21,726 bases of DNA from RGIG8775 sp045128735 (GCA_045128735.1 JBGVRT010000036.1:1-21726); one strand, 5' to 3'; shown: positions 6,877 through 14,751, counted from the first letter of the stretch. Numbers and translations: made by a program. The notes: a model not told the origin generated them from the sequence alone.

Positions 6877-8322
6877 TTACTTAACAACCACGGTTGTTAC
6901 GCCGAGCACCTTGCCCAGCTTTTCAAGCGTTCCCGCGTATTTACCCGTTCCGAGCGCAAAGTGGTGTGTAGGTCCTGCCATACACCACTTCTTGATAAAC
7001 GTGGGGGTGTCGGGCGCAAATGACGCGCGTGTGTTAGTATTGCCCGTGGGGGGAATAGGTCCTGCGTTGGAAACGCCTTCGCCTATCACGAAGCGGAAGC
7101 TTCCGTCGGGATTCTGATTGATACCAAGCATAGTGAAGTCGCCCTCCTTGAGCTTGAACTCAACCGACGCTCCGCTTCCCTCCTTGCCGTGGTACTTCTT
7201 AAGCGAGCGCACAACAGGCTTACCCTGCGCAAGCTGAATGTGGTGAGGTCCGTCGTGTCCGACGAGAATGCAATCTCCATCAAAATCAAAGGGATGTATC
7301 TCGGCAAAGCTGCCGCCAATGCCGATGCTATCCATAATGTACATTGCAAGGCAGGTCTTGATGTCGTACTCTCCGCACATGGGAATGCCGCGCGCGATAA
7401 GCATCGAGTTACCGAGTATCAGCGAGCCTGCAAGCATTCTGTGCTCGCTTCCCTTTGCGCCGTTATAGAAGTATGCAAGTCCGTCAAGCTTATGCTTTAC
7501 TCTGAAATGTTCAAGCGCAACCGAAGCTCTTGCGGCACGGTAGAGGTCATCGTCGGTCAGCTTCATCGTAAGCGGATCGCTCTTGGGGTCGGGCATATCA
7601 AACTCATTGATTATTATCTGCTTTTCCTTTTCAATCTCCTCATCAGTTACCTTTTTGTATTCTACGAGAAGGTCGTCAAGCTCAAGAAGCGGAACGTGGA
7701 TTCCGAACGCCGAGAAAAAAGCGGTGGGATCGGTGTGCATATCGTACATTGCCTCAAGCACGTGCCCCATAAGACCGATTCTTGCGCCCTTCATTGCGCG
7801 GAGCGCCTTTGCTATCGTGCACCACTCGGCAATCTCGCGCTTTGCTTTTTCGTCGTTGTAAAGCGTGCCGATAATAACGTCGTGAATGGTCTTGTTCATT
7901 CTCAGCGCAACTCCGCAAAATTCGGGCACGGAGCAGATATTGTCGTTTTCAAGCTGCATAAAGGTGTTTGCGCGTTCGTAGTCCATTGCGCTTCTTGGCT
8001 GAAGTGCTACAAGCACCATAGGGGCGGAGCAATGACGAAGCGCGGGTGCGAACACCGACGAGGTTGCGTAGGTTATCATATTACAGAAAATAAGGTCAAC
8101 GTTTTCGGCGTTGAAGCACTCTGCCGCCTTGAAGCCCGCGTCGCTCTCGTCAATTATACCGAGGTCAACAATCTCAACCTTGTTTTCGCCGATGAGCGAA
8201 ATAAGGTCGGCGTGGTATTTTTCCATATTGTCCTTAAGTCCGGGGAACTGTGCCCAATAAGTGCCGTGCGCAACGGCAAAAACACCGATTTTCGGAATTT
8301 TTGCGGGAATTCTTTGAAGCAT
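6877..8322 (-). CDS. L-arabinose/L-fucose isomerase family protein
   Basis: 481 residues. Family features: an N-terminal Rossmann-like part with FCNMITYATSS (79-89) and LVALQPRSAMDYE (104-116), a middle domain, and a C-terminal catalytic region. By comparison with AraA, the metal/catalytic residues would be Glu318 (CGEYDIKT), Glu341 (FAEIHPFDF), His356 (VGHDGPHH) and His453 or His454 (GPTHHFALG), all present. It would interconvert an aldose and a ketose in the cytoplasm with a divalent metal. This subfamily is distant from true AraA, so the sugar is unknown. ATG at 8322 has GGAG 6 bases upstream. The divergent AraC gene is the likely regulator; the weak -35 of this promoter fits activator control. 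Confidence 0.85.
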   Translation of the reverse strand: MLQRIPAKIPKIGVFAVAHGTYWAQFPGLKDNMEKYHADLISLIGENKVEIVDLGIIDESDAGFKAAECFNAENVDLIFCNMITYATSSVFAPALRHCSAPMVLVALQPRSAMDYERANTFMQLENDNICSVPEFCGVALRMNKTIHDVIIGTLYNDEKAKREIAEWCTIAKALRAMKGARIGLMGHVLEAMYDMHTDPTAFFSAFGIHVPLLELDDLLVEYKKVTDEEIEKEKQIIINEFDMPDPKSDPLTMKLTDDDLYRAARASVALEHFRVKHKLDGLAYFYNGAKGSEHRMLAGSLILGNSMLIARGIPMCGEYDIKTCLAMYIMDSIGIGGSFAEIHPFDFDGDCILVGHDGPHHIQLAQGKPVVRSLKKYHGKEGSGASVEFKLKEGDFTMLGINQNPDGSFRFVIGEGVSNAGPIPPTGNTNTRASFAPDTPTFIKKWCMAGPTHHFALGTGKYAGTLEKLGKVLGVTTVVVK

Positions 8323-8363
8323 AATTTTCTCCTTTTCTTTTTCAATTTGTTATTTTCACCACT

Positions 8364-8392
8364 ATTATACCGCATCAAAGGCTATCCATAAA
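8364..8392 (-). promoter_or_regulatory. Isomerase promoter with weak -35
   Basis: On the - strand, TATAAT (8364-8369) sits 17 bases after TTTATG (8387-8392). The poor -35 suggests activator dependence. The intergenic space is shared with the divergent araC promoter. Confidence 0.6.
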
Positions 8393-8436
8393 GGGAAACT
8401 ATAAACATAAAATTGTAAAAAATAAACTCTTTTCTA

Positions 8437-8465
8437 TTGACCAAGCCACAAATAGGTGCTATAAT
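8437..8465 (+). promoter_or_regulatory. Promoter of AraC regulator 1
   Basis: TTGACC (8437-8442), a 17-base spacer and TATAAT (8460-8465). A leader of about 50 bases follows and contains GGTCACCTCTAAAAA (8486-8500). Confidence 0.8.
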
Positions 8466-8485
8466 AGAGCCAAGGTAAAACAAAA

Positions 8486-8500
8486 GGTCACCTCTAAAAA
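8486..8500 (+). repeat. 15-bp direct repeat, copy 1
   Basis: GGTCACCTCTAAAAA in the leader of the AraC gene. An exact second copy lies just after that gene at 9393-9407. Confidence 0.7.
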
Positions 8501-8519
8501 CAAAGCAAAGGAGAATATT

Positions 8520-9374
8520 ATGACTGTAGACGCTCTTGCTCCCTTTGTAAGATACGCTCACTACATTGAGCCTCAATATATGCTCAACAACCGCCGCCGC
8601 TACGGCTACGATCACCGCCTTTTGTTCTGTGAAAGCGGTTTGATAAACCTGCGTGCAGGCGATACGCAATACAAGCTTGGAAAAAACTCCCTGCTTTTCA
8701 TTCCCTCGGGAACTCCATACGTGCTCGGCTCGCCCGAAGACGGCGGCAAGGTGATAGGAATAAACTTTGACTTTGGATATCAGGCATCCGACAAAACCGT
8801 GCCCATAGTGCCCGAGGTTGCGCTATCACGCTTTGACAAAAGCAAACAAATCGAAAAGGGCGGTCTGTCGGACACCCATCTTTTCAGCGCGCCCTTTGTA
8901 TTGCACGGGCAAAGTGAGATAGGGACGATAATTTACAAGATATTTGACGAGTTTACCACCGCAAGAATATACCATTCGCAAAACGAATCCGCACTTATGA
9001 AGCAGGTACTTATTCTCGCCCTGCGTATGCTGACTCTCGGCGCCGACTGCGCACCGCAAAGGACGGTAAACGTAGTCATTTCCTACATTCAGGAGCACTA
9101 TATGGATGATATCTCCAACGCCGACATCGGTCAGGCGTTAAGCTTCCACCCCAATTACCTCAACAGACTTATGATAAAGCACACGGGGCGTTCCCTCCAT
9201 CAATATCTGCTGTATTACAGACTGAACAAGGCACTTGACCGCCTTCAAGCCACCTCTATGACTGTGGCGCAGATAGCCGAATCAAGCGGATTTTCCGATG
9301 CGGGGCATTTCACAAAGGCATTCAAAAAGCAGTACGGCATTTCTCCAAAGGAAATGAGGGGGAGAATAATTTAA
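8520..9374 (+). CDS. AraC-family transcriptional regulator 1
   Basis: 284 residues: an N-terminal cupin-type sensor domain (about 15-160, with LINLRAGDTQYKLGKNSLLFIP typical of the AraC ligand pocket) and a C-terminal double helix-turn-helix (about 185-284, with FHPNYLNRLMIKHTG, then IAESSGFSDAGHFTKAFKKQYGISPKEMR). ATG at 8520 follows GGAG by 7 bases. It is divergent from the isomerase gene across about 200 bases holding both promoters, the usual arrangement for a sugar-responsive activator. The inducer is unknown; a pentose, fucose-like sugar or host glycan product would fit. Confidence 0.9.
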   Translation: MTVDALAPFVRYAHYIEPQYMLNNRRRYGYDHRLLFCESGLINLRAGDTQYKLGKNSLLFIPSGTPYVLGSPEDGGKVIGINFDFGYQASDKTVPIVPEVALSRFDKSKQIEKGGLSDTHLFSAPFVLHGQSEIGTIIYKIFDEFTTARIYHSQNESALMKQVLILALRMLTLGADCAPQRTVNVVISYIQEHYMDDISNADIGQALSFHPNYLNRLMIKHTGRSLHQYLLYYRLNKALDRLQATSMTVAQIAESSGFSDAGHFTKAFKKQYGISPKEMRGRII

Positions 9375-9392
9375 TAGGAACGGCAAATTAGC

Positions 9393-9407
9393 GGTCACCT
9401 CTAAAAA
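9393..9407 (+). repeat. 15-bp direct repeat, copy 2
   Basis: GGTCACCTCTAAAAA, identical to 8486-8500, 18 bases past the AraC stop codon. Confidence 0.7.
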
Positions 9408-9442
9408 ATGGGCGGCGGCTACAAAAATTTACAATTCCATCC

Positions 9443-9471
9443 TTGATATTTAAGACTTCAAGCAGTATAAT
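9443..9471 (+). promoter_or_regulatory. Promoter of the small membrane protein
   Basis: TTGATA (9443-9448), a 17-base spacer and TATAAT (9466-9471), about 40 bases before the GTG start. Confidence 0.8.
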
Positions 9472-9512
9472 TTTCTTGTTTATAAACCACAAGGGAGCGT
9501 GACGCATTTACC

Positions 9513-10094
9513 GTGGAAAGGATTTTCAAAATTATTCGAAAAATAACAGTGCCGCCGATTTTTGCGGCGGCTTTGCTGATTACAGTTTATATTTTCCACA
9601 CAAGCTATTTCGGAAGCATATGGCATTTGATTGGAGCACTGTTTTTTCTAAGTGCTTTGCCCACACTCGCCTATCCCTTACAGAGATATTTCAAGAAATA
9701 TAAGGACAGAGGCAGAGAGGGTCAACGCAGTCTTGCAATGATATTCTCGTTCGTCGGTTATCTGCTCGGAACGCTCACGGCGTTCGTTTTTCCCGCACCT
9801 GCCGAGCTTAAGCTCATATGCCTTGAGTATCTGCTTTGCGGCATTGGAATGCTTTTGCTTAACAAGGTGTTCAAGCTGAAATCAAGCGGTCACGCCTGCG
9901 GAATCGTCGGACCTGTGATAATGCTCTTGTATTTCGGGCTGTATATTCCCGCAATTATCGGTGCGGCGTTGGTTTTGCCCGTGTATATTTCAAGCGTTCA
10001 AACGAAACAGCATACCATGCCCCAGCTCGTCGGCGGCAGCGCAATTCCCGCCGCTGTGCTGTTGATTATTACTGCTTTCTCGGCACTCGCTTGA
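9513..10094 (+). CDS. Multi-span membrane protein, PAP2-like
   Basis: 193 residues with about six hydrophobic spans (roughly 12-32, 35-55, 72-93, 97-117, 130-156, 172-192). The loop segment SSGHACG (about 124-130) resembles the SGH motif of PAP2 phosphatases, but the upstream KxxxxxxRP and downstream SRxxxxxHxxxD motifs are absent. It may be a related but non-catalytic membrane protein. The start is GTG at 9513; the nearest purine-rich site (GGGAG at 9493) is rather far (15 bases), so the start is less certain, but no other in-frame start is available upstream. The promoter at 9443 and the hairpin at 10155 suggest a single-gene unit. Confidence 0.7.
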   Translation: MERIFKIIRKITVPPIFAAALLITVYIFHTSYFGSIWHLIGALFFLSALPTLAYPLQRYFKKYKDRGREGQRSLAMIFSFVGYLLGTLTAFVFPAPAELKLICLEYLLCGIGMLLLNKVFKLKSSGHACGIVGPVIMLLYFGLYIPAIIGAALVLPVYISSVQTKQHTMPQLVGGSAIPAAVLLIITAFSALA

Positions 10095-10110
10095 TTCAAT
10101 TATGAAACAG

Positions 10111-11655
10111 TCACGGAAATCGCCGTGGCGGTTCGCTTTCCTTTAGAAATCGGCAAAAAAGAACACGCCGCGTGGCGTGTTCTTTTTTTGGTGAAACGGA
10201 CGACCCGATGTCCGAACTATTTGCCATATTTTCAAATTCTTCAGAGGCTGGGAGCGTTATTGGCGTATCGTCAAAGGTTAGGAAAATTTTAATGTAATCG
10301 TCATAAACAAATATCGCTTTGACCAGTCCGTCAATCAAACGCTCCTTGTTTTTCTCAAATCGGAGATCGAGATTGCGGAACTTATGCAGCGTGAACAGAA
10401 TGAAGTCCTTTCTAATCTTTGGTAACTTGGCTTCCTCTGCTTTGATACTCTGTACCAAGTTTTCCTCTTCCGCTTCTAATTCTTCCAAACGAGATTTAGT
10501 CGAACGAGTTATAACGCCCTTCTCGATAGCCTTCATAATGTTATCGATAGAGGAACGAACCTCTTTAAGTTGGGCTTCAAGCGCAGGAATCATTTCGTTG
10601 CCCTCGTTCAGTAATGCCATTACATCGTCTGCCATGTCGTTGATAAGCTTGTCGTTGTTCAGCCAACAGGATATCTGCTCAATCACCTTGTCCTCAATCC
10701 ATTCCTTACGAATTGCTTTGCGATTACACCCGTGCCGTTTCGCACTCGCACAGTTATAATAACGGTATATCACGCCATTGGGCTTGTTAGCACTATCTCC
10801 AACAAACATCGAATTGCACGTTCCGCAGAACAGCTTGGTTGTCAGTAAATATCTCTCTGGAGCTTTTGCCTTGCCCGTTGCGTGCTTGTTTTGCATCATC
10901 CGCATAGCAACTCTGTCAAACACTTCCCTTGAAACAATAGCGGGAATCGCATCCGGAACGACAACGTCCTTGTAGCTGTACTCGCCGATGTATCTTCGGT
11001 TTTGAAACATTCTGTGGAGTGAGTTTTTATTGAATCGGTTGCCCTTGACAGTACGTATCCCGCGGGCATTCAGATCTTCGATAATATCGGCAATCGACTC
11101 GCCACCCGCATATCTTCGGAACACTTCAACAACAAGCGGAGCTTTTTCTGGATCGACCTGATAGTGCTGTTCATCGTCTATCTTGTAACCAAGAGGAATT
11201 TGACCGCCGTTGAAACGGCATTTGAGTGCGTTCTCTGTCATACCTCTTGTAACCTTTTCGGCAAGATCGGCAGAATAATATTCCGCCATGCCTTCAAGTA
11301 CCGATTCAAGAATAATACCCTCCGCCCCTTCGGAAATAGACTCTGTCGCAGAAACAACACGAACATCGTTCTTGCGTAGCATCGCCTTGTATCTTGCCGA
11401 GTCGTAACGGTTACGGGAGAATCGGTCGAGCTTCCACACGATAACAACATCAAAATTCTTTTTCGCACTGTCTTTAATCATCCGTTGGAATTCCGGGCGG
11501 TTGTCGGTCTTTGCAGAATACGCCCTGTCAATATACGTTCCGACAATATCAATGCCGTTCTTCTTGGCATACGCCGTGTTCTCGCGAATCTGACCTTCAA
11601 TGGACTCCTCGCGTTGATTGTCCGAGGAATATCGCGCATAGATTACGCCTCGCAT
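10111..11655 (-). CDS. Large serine recombinase (TnpX/resolvase-recombinase type)
   Basis: 514 residues from the ATG at 11655 (8 bases after AGGAG); an earlier in-frame start 7 codons upstream overlaps the ribosome site. The N-terminal resolvase domain (1-140) has the catalytic serine in YARYSSDNQ (Ser10) and the VWKLDRFSRNRYD active-site segment (73-85). The recombinase domain (about 150-255) is followed by a zinc ribbon (Cys277, Cys280, Cys302, Cys310), a coiled-coil region (about 355-412) and a C-terminal domain. It would integrate and excise the element between short att sites. It is the last gene of a three-gene - strand operon, 27 bases after the HEPN-like gene. The last 25 or so codons run through a bidirectional terminator hairpin. 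Confidence 0.93.
   Translation of the reverse strand: MRGVIYARYSSDNQREESIEGQIRENTAYAKKNGIDIVGTYIDRAYSAKTDNRPEFQRMIKDSAKKNFDVVIVWKLDRFSRNRYDSARYKAMLRKNDVRVVSATESISEGAEGIILESVLEGMAEYYSADLAEKVTRGMTENALKCRFNGGQIPLGYKIDDEQHYQVDPEKAPLVVEVFRRYAGGESIADIIEDLNARGIRTVKGNRFNKNSLHRMFQNRRYIGEYSYKDVVVPDAIPAIVSREVFDRVAMRMMQNKHATGKAKAPERYLLTTKLFCGTCNSMFVGDSANKPNGVIYRYYNCASAKRHGCNRKAIRKEWIEDKVIEQISCWLNNDKLINDMADDVMALLNEGNEMIPALEAQLKEVRSSIDNIMKAIEKGVITRSTKSRLEELEAEEENLVQSIKAEEAKLPKIRKDFILFTLHKFRNLDLRFEKNKERLIDGLVKAIFVYDDYIKIFLTFDDTPITLPASEEFENMANSSDIGSSVSPKKEHATRRVLFCRFLKESEPPRRFP
10155..10189. terminator. Bidirectional terminator inside the 3' end of the recombinase gene
   Basis: GAACACGCC/GGCGTGTTC with a GCGT loop, flanked by six A and seven T, so it terminates on both strands. 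It serves the + strand membrane gene ending at 10094 and overlaps recombinase codons for its last ~25 residues. Confidence 0.85.
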
Positions 11656-11682
11656 CACCCCAACTCCTTTCTCCATTATTGC

Positions 11683-12492
11683 TTAATTATTGCGAATATA
11701 GTTTGTGATAAAGTTAATACAAGCCCTAACAAAAATTGCAATGAATTTTTGATAGTCTAATGTAGTATCAAAAGAATACAGAAGTTCACCATTGGAATTT
11801 AGAAGCTTAACTAACGTGTCGTTTTTTTCAAAATATTTTCTTGTTTCCTCATCACAATATTGCAAATGTATATTTAGAATCTCGTCCTTAATATATTTTT
11901 TATTTGTTTGTATAGATGACAGCAAACCACAATTTTCTTCAGAGTTAAATAGCTGAACAGACCAGAAATCGCCTTCGTGCAAAACGATGTTTCTTGTTTC
12001 CTTCAATATTTCGGCAAACAGCACTAAAGACATATTGTTATCGTAGTTCTCCGAAGCATCGCCATCAAGTCCTCCGTTTTCCAAACAAGGTGCAATATCG
12101 AAAATATCAAAATGTTTTATGATGTACTGGCTATCTTCTTCGTTGCAATTATTAAGGAAAAACTGATTGTGCTTGGCATTTGATTTGCTTAATTTATGCA
12201 ATCCTTCTATACACGCTTGCAGAAAAACAATTCTTATAGCATCGGACTCGCTACTGATGTTTTCAATATTGTTGGCAAGTGATACTAAATACCTCACTCT
12301 ATTCATCATTCTTCTTGGGGCATAGTTTAGCTTTTCCTCATTACCAAAAACGGCGGAGAAGAAATCGTTCATGTCTGATGCATTATCAAAATAAGCACTA
12401 TAAAATTCCACTGTATCTTTTCGATAGTAATCACTAAAGCCTGCAGTCTCAAACAACAGCTCTAAATTGTTTAGTTCATTAGTGTTCTGCAT
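11683..12492 (-). CDS. Unrecognised AT-rich cargo protein with HEPN-like RNxxxH motif
   Basis: 269 residues, mostly helical in composition, without signal or membrane segments. I do not recognise the family. Residues 160-176 (AEILKETRNIVLHEGDF) carry Arg167-Asn168 and His172, the Rx4H pattern of HEPN ribonuclease domains, set in a helix as in AbiV-, Apea- or RloC-like proteins. Inference: an RNase-type defence or toxin protein carried by the element. ATG at 12492 lies 5 bases after GGAG. It sits 17 bases after the S24 repressor and 27 bases before the recombinase on the same strand, so it should be made from the repressor's transcript. Its base composition is more AT-rich than its neighbours, which suggests separate acquisition. 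It could instead be a structural or accessory protein; no cognate antitoxin is obvious. Confidence 0.6.
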   Translation of the reverse strand: MQNTNELNNLELLFETAGFSDYYRKDTVEFYSAYFDNASDMNDFFSAVFGNEEKLNYAPRRMMNRVRYLVSLANNIENISSESDAIRIVFLQACIEGLHKLSKSNAKHNQFFLNNCNEEDSQYIIKHFDIFDIAPCLENGGLDGDASENYDNNMSLVLFAEILKETRNIVLHEGDFWSVQLFNSEENCGLLSSIQTNKKYIKDEILNIHLQYCDEETRKYFEKNDTLVKLLNSNGELLYSFDTTLDYQKFIAIFVRACINFITNYIRNN

Positions 12493-12509
12493 TTTTTCTC
12501 CAATAACAA

Positions 12510-13223
12510 TTATGCTTCAACAATATCAATAACCCTACCGCAGCAGTAAACGCTATCGTTCTCACCGATGCGAATAGGCTTATACTTCTCATTATGCGAG
12601 ATCAAGCACTTGTTACCAAGTTCCTTGATGTAGACATCACCGTTAACAACAAAGATACCAACCTCACCGATATTGACAGAGTTACATTTTTCAACGAACA
12701 CCTTGTCAGCGTCGTGATAGGTAGGCTCCATGCTGTCGCCGGAAACAGGAATAACGTAATCGGCTTCCTCTGCCTCTCGGCTTTCCGTAACCAATATCTG
12801 TTCAGGAACTTCATTTTCGAGGAAGTTACCTGTGCCGGCAGATGCGGGATAATTGTAAAAGTCAACCTTCAGCATGCGTGCCTTTGGCTTTCTCGCCATG
12901 GTTGCCACACGCTTATATTCGCTATCGATCAAATAATCAACAACCTCTTTACCGTGCTCATCAAGGGCGCGGTATTTTTGTAATGTATTCCATTCGATAG
13001 CCGTAGGGCGCTGTGCCATGGATTTGCATCCAATTAGCTCATCTGCGGATACACCAAGCAGGTCGCAAAGCTTTGCCAATTTATCGCAATCAGGGCGACC
13101 TATTCCCTTCTCCCAGTTATAAATAACTCTGCCCGAGCTCTCGCCGAGAGCATCAGCAATATCCTGCTGAGTCATACCTTTAATATTACGGTACTTCTTT
13201 ATTTGTTCACCAACAAAGCTCAT
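12510..13223 (-). CDS. HTH/S24 (LexA-CI-like) self-cleaving repressor
   Basis: 237 residues from the ATG at 13223, placed 9 bases after GGAGG; the longer frame upstream runs into the promoter. An XRE-type HTH (about 5-62, QQDIADALGESSGRVIYNWEKG) is joined to a C-terminal S24 peptidase fold. Visible: the cleavage site Ala129-Gly130 (PASAGTG), the catalytic serine Ser164 (SGDSMEP) and the lysine Lys200 (VYIKELG). This is the phage/ICE repressor design in which DNA damage (RecA) triggers self-cleavage. It heads an operon with the HEPN-like gene and the recombinase, so cleavage would derepress both. Its promoter faces that of the winged-helix gene at 13376. Confidence 0.9.
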   Translation of the reverse strand: MSFVGEQIKKYRNIKGMTQQDIADALGESSGRVIYNWEKGIGRPDCDKLAKLCDLLGVSADELIGCKSMAQRPTAIEWNTLQKYRALDEHGKEVVDYLIDSEYKRVATMARKPKARMLKVDFYNYPASAGTGNFLENEVPEQILVTESREAEEADYVIPVSGDSMEPTYHDADKVFVEKCNSVNIGEVGIFVVNGDVYIKELGNKCLISHNEKYKPIRIGENDSVYCCGRVIDIVEA

Positions 13224-13255
13224 GTGGATATACCTCCAAATTGTATTACGCACCT

Positions 13256-13284
13256 ATTTTACCATATTATTTTGTATTTGTCAA
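13256..13284 (-). promoter_or_regulatory. Promoter of the repressor-HEPN-recombinase operon
   Basis: On the - strand, TTGACA (13279-13284), a 17-base spacer and TAAAAT (13256-13261). TTGTATT half-sites lie at 13242-13248 and 13273-13279, possible operator halves. Confidence 0.8.
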
Positions 13285-13315
13285 GTCAATTCTCCAAAAA
13301 TATTATAGAAAACTG

Positions 13316-13344
13316 TTGACAATACAATATAATTGTGTTATAAT
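13316..13344 (+). promoter_or_regulatory. Promoter of the winged-helix gene, with operator-like palindrome
   Basis: TTGACA (13316-13321), a 17-base spacer and TATAAT (13339-13344). The spacer contains the perfect inverted repeat ACAATATAATTGT (13324-13336), an ideal place for a repressor. Confidence 0.85.
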
Positions 13345-13375
13345 GACAAATACACAAGGAAAAAGGAGTAAACAT

Positions 13376-13663
13376 ATGGCAGACAAGAGAAAAAACTTCT
13401 TTATCGTCAGTAATAGCATCTTTGACCACGAACTAAAGCCGCGAGATATTGCAGTCTATTGTTTTATCTGCCGTCGTTTGAACCGAAATGGCAATGTTGC
13501 GTTTCCATCAAGAAAGGATATTGCCAAGGGTTGCGGAATCAAGAAAGAGGAAACGGTAGATAAAGCTTTGAAGGTACTTGTGGAGAAAGGTCTGATTGAA
13601 AAACATCACCGTCATACCAATGCAGGCGATTATGCGTCAAACGTATATAAGCTGATTTTGTAG
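13376..13663 (+). CDS. Small winged-helix (replication/excision-like) protein
   Basis: 95 residues from the ATG at 13376, 7 bases after AAGGAG; the longer frame upstream spans the promoter and is rejected. Seen: FFIVSNSIFDHELKPRDIAVYCFICRR (residues 8-34) followed by FPSRKDIAKGCGIKKEETVDKALKVLVEKGLIEKHHR, the winged-helix pattern found at the N-terminus of replication-initiation and helix-turn-helix proteins of plasmids and conjugative elements. The C-terminal part of such initiators is absent, so it may be a stand-alone regulator, excision factor or short initiator remnant. It is divergent from the S24 repressor, in the position Cro-like or early genes occupy in phage switches. Confidence 0.7.
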   Translation: MADKRKNFFIVSNSIFDHELKPRDIAVYCFICRRLNRNGNVAFPSRKDIAKGCGIKKEETVDKALKVLVEKGLIEKHHRHTNAGDYASNVYKLIL

Positions 13664-13800
13664 CCAGGTGGTCTCAAAAATGGTAACACTAACAAGATGA
13701 TGTTAACCATACTTTACAACAGAAGAAAGACAATAAAAGACTTCAATTACCGAGTTGTAGCGTAGCAAAAAGAGACCGCCTAAGCGATCTCTTTACGAAA
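13664..13800. other. Gap with an imperfect inverted repeat, no gene
   Basis: ATGGTAACA (13680-13688) and TGTTAACCAT (13701-13710) form an imperfect inverted repeat downstream of the winged-helix gene. The rest holds the fic terminator. No coding signal is seen. Confidence 0.4.
13767..13794 (-). terminator. Terminator of the fic gene
   Basis: On the - strand, AAAGAGATCGC pairs with GCGGTCTCTTT (11 pairs, one G-U) around TTAG, then TTTTGC. It lies 7 bases past the fic stop. Confidence 0.8.
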
Positions 13801-14691
13801 TCAATACGGAATCTTAAAATAGTCAAGATACCTCTTAAACTTATCCTGTGCGGCAAGACAGGTATCGGTCAGATATCCGCGCTCAAGTGTCCACTCCGAA
13901 AGTCCACGGTAGTAGAACATCTTCAGTTCCTCATCTATTATAAACGGAACAATATTGTTGCGCAGACATTCCTTAAAAAGGATCAGTCTGCCAACGCGCC
14001 CGTTTCCGTCCTGGAAAGGATGGATACGTTCAAAACGGTAATGGAAATCCAAAATCTCCTCAAGCGTCTTTTCTTTTTCCGCGTTGTAACTTGAAAGTAA
14101 CGATTTCATTTCAACGGCAACATCTTCGGGAAGCGTGGTATCTTTACCGCCAACCTCGTTGGGCAGCTTTTTGTAATCCCCCACCGCAAACCAGGACTGA
14201 CGGCTATCGGAAGTGCCGTTCTTAAGAACACGGTGCAGCTCTTTGATAAATCCTTCAGTCAGAATGCTCGCAGCGTTTTCGATAACAAGGTCAATGCAAC
14301 GGAAATGGTTTGAGGTCTCAACGATATCGTCCACGTTCAGGTTATCGCTTGTAACGCCGATGGTATTGGTCTCAAAAATGTATCTCGTCTGGTCGTGTGT
14401 CAGTCGGCTTCCTTCTATGTGGTTTGAGTTATAGGTAAGCTCAATTTGCACCTTGTGATAGATGCCGCCCGGCAGCAAAGCTTTCTTTTCCCTCTGCAAT
14501 ATATCAAGCAAGGTTTCGGGAGATGCGTCACTGCGAATTTTGCGAACAGGCTTCTCCGCCCCATCGGGTATCATCCATGTTTTGCCGACAAGTACCGCAC
14601 CCGATACTCGCCCCTCAGCACAGTAATTACGAACACTACGTTCGGAGATATTCCATTTTTTTGCCGCATCAATTACGGAGATATAGTTCAT
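13801..14691 (-). CDS. Fic family protein with N-terminal HTH
   Basis: 296 residues, ATG at 14691, 7 bases after GGAGG. The N-terminal 1-50 is a MerR/excisionase-like helix-turn-helix (SVIDAAKKWNISERSVRNYC, then WMIPDGAEKP). The inhibitory helix (SNHIEG, 89-94) matches the (S/T)xxxE(G/N) motif that places it N-terminal to the core, as in class II Fic proteins. The Fic core (about 120-290) contains HPFQDGNGRVGR (224-235), the complete active-site loop for AMP transfer to a hydroxyl. Targets are unknown. The DNA-binding head suggests autoregulation or recruitment to DNA. It has its own promoter and terminator. A palindrome shared with the winged-helix promoter overlaps its -10. Fic proteins of mobile elements can be toxins or modifiers; no separate antitoxin is visible because the inhibitory motif is built in. 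Confidence 0.92.
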   Translation of the reverse strand: MNYISVIDAAKKWNISERSVRNYCAEGRVSGAVLVGKTWMIPDGAEKPVRKIRSDASPETLLDILQREKKALLPGGIYHKVQIELTYNSNHIEGSRLTHDQTRYIFETNTIGVTSDNLNVDDIVETSNHFRCIDLVIENAASILTEGFIKELHRVLKNGTSDSRQSWFAVGDYKKLPNEVGGKDTTLPEDVAVEMKSLLSSYNAEKEKTLEEILDFHYRFERIHPFQDGNGRVGRLILFKECLRNNIVPFIIDEELKMFYYRGLSEWTLERGYLTDTCLAAQDKFKRYLDYFKIPY

Positions 14692-14714
14692 AGGATTTCC
14701 TCCTTCAAGTTTTT

Positions 14715-14751
14715 ACAATATTATTGTACCACATTATCGGCAAAATATCAA
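14715..14751 (-). promoter_or_regulatory. fic promoter with the same operator-like palindrome
   Basis: On the - strand, TTGATA (14746-14751), a 17-base spacer and TACAAT (14723-14728). The palindrome ACAATATTATTGT (14715-14727) overlaps the -10 and differs from that at 13324-13336 in one base. Confidence 0.75.

Noticed and set aside
7189..8391. 400-codon frame on the + strand opposite the isomerase
   Set aside because: Antisense shadow of a well-supported isomerase; no ribosome site, and composition follows the codon pattern of the opposite strand.
9513..10094. Functional PAP2 phosphatase
   Set aside because: Only an SGH-like segment is present; the other catalytic motifs are missing, so I call it PAP2-like at most.
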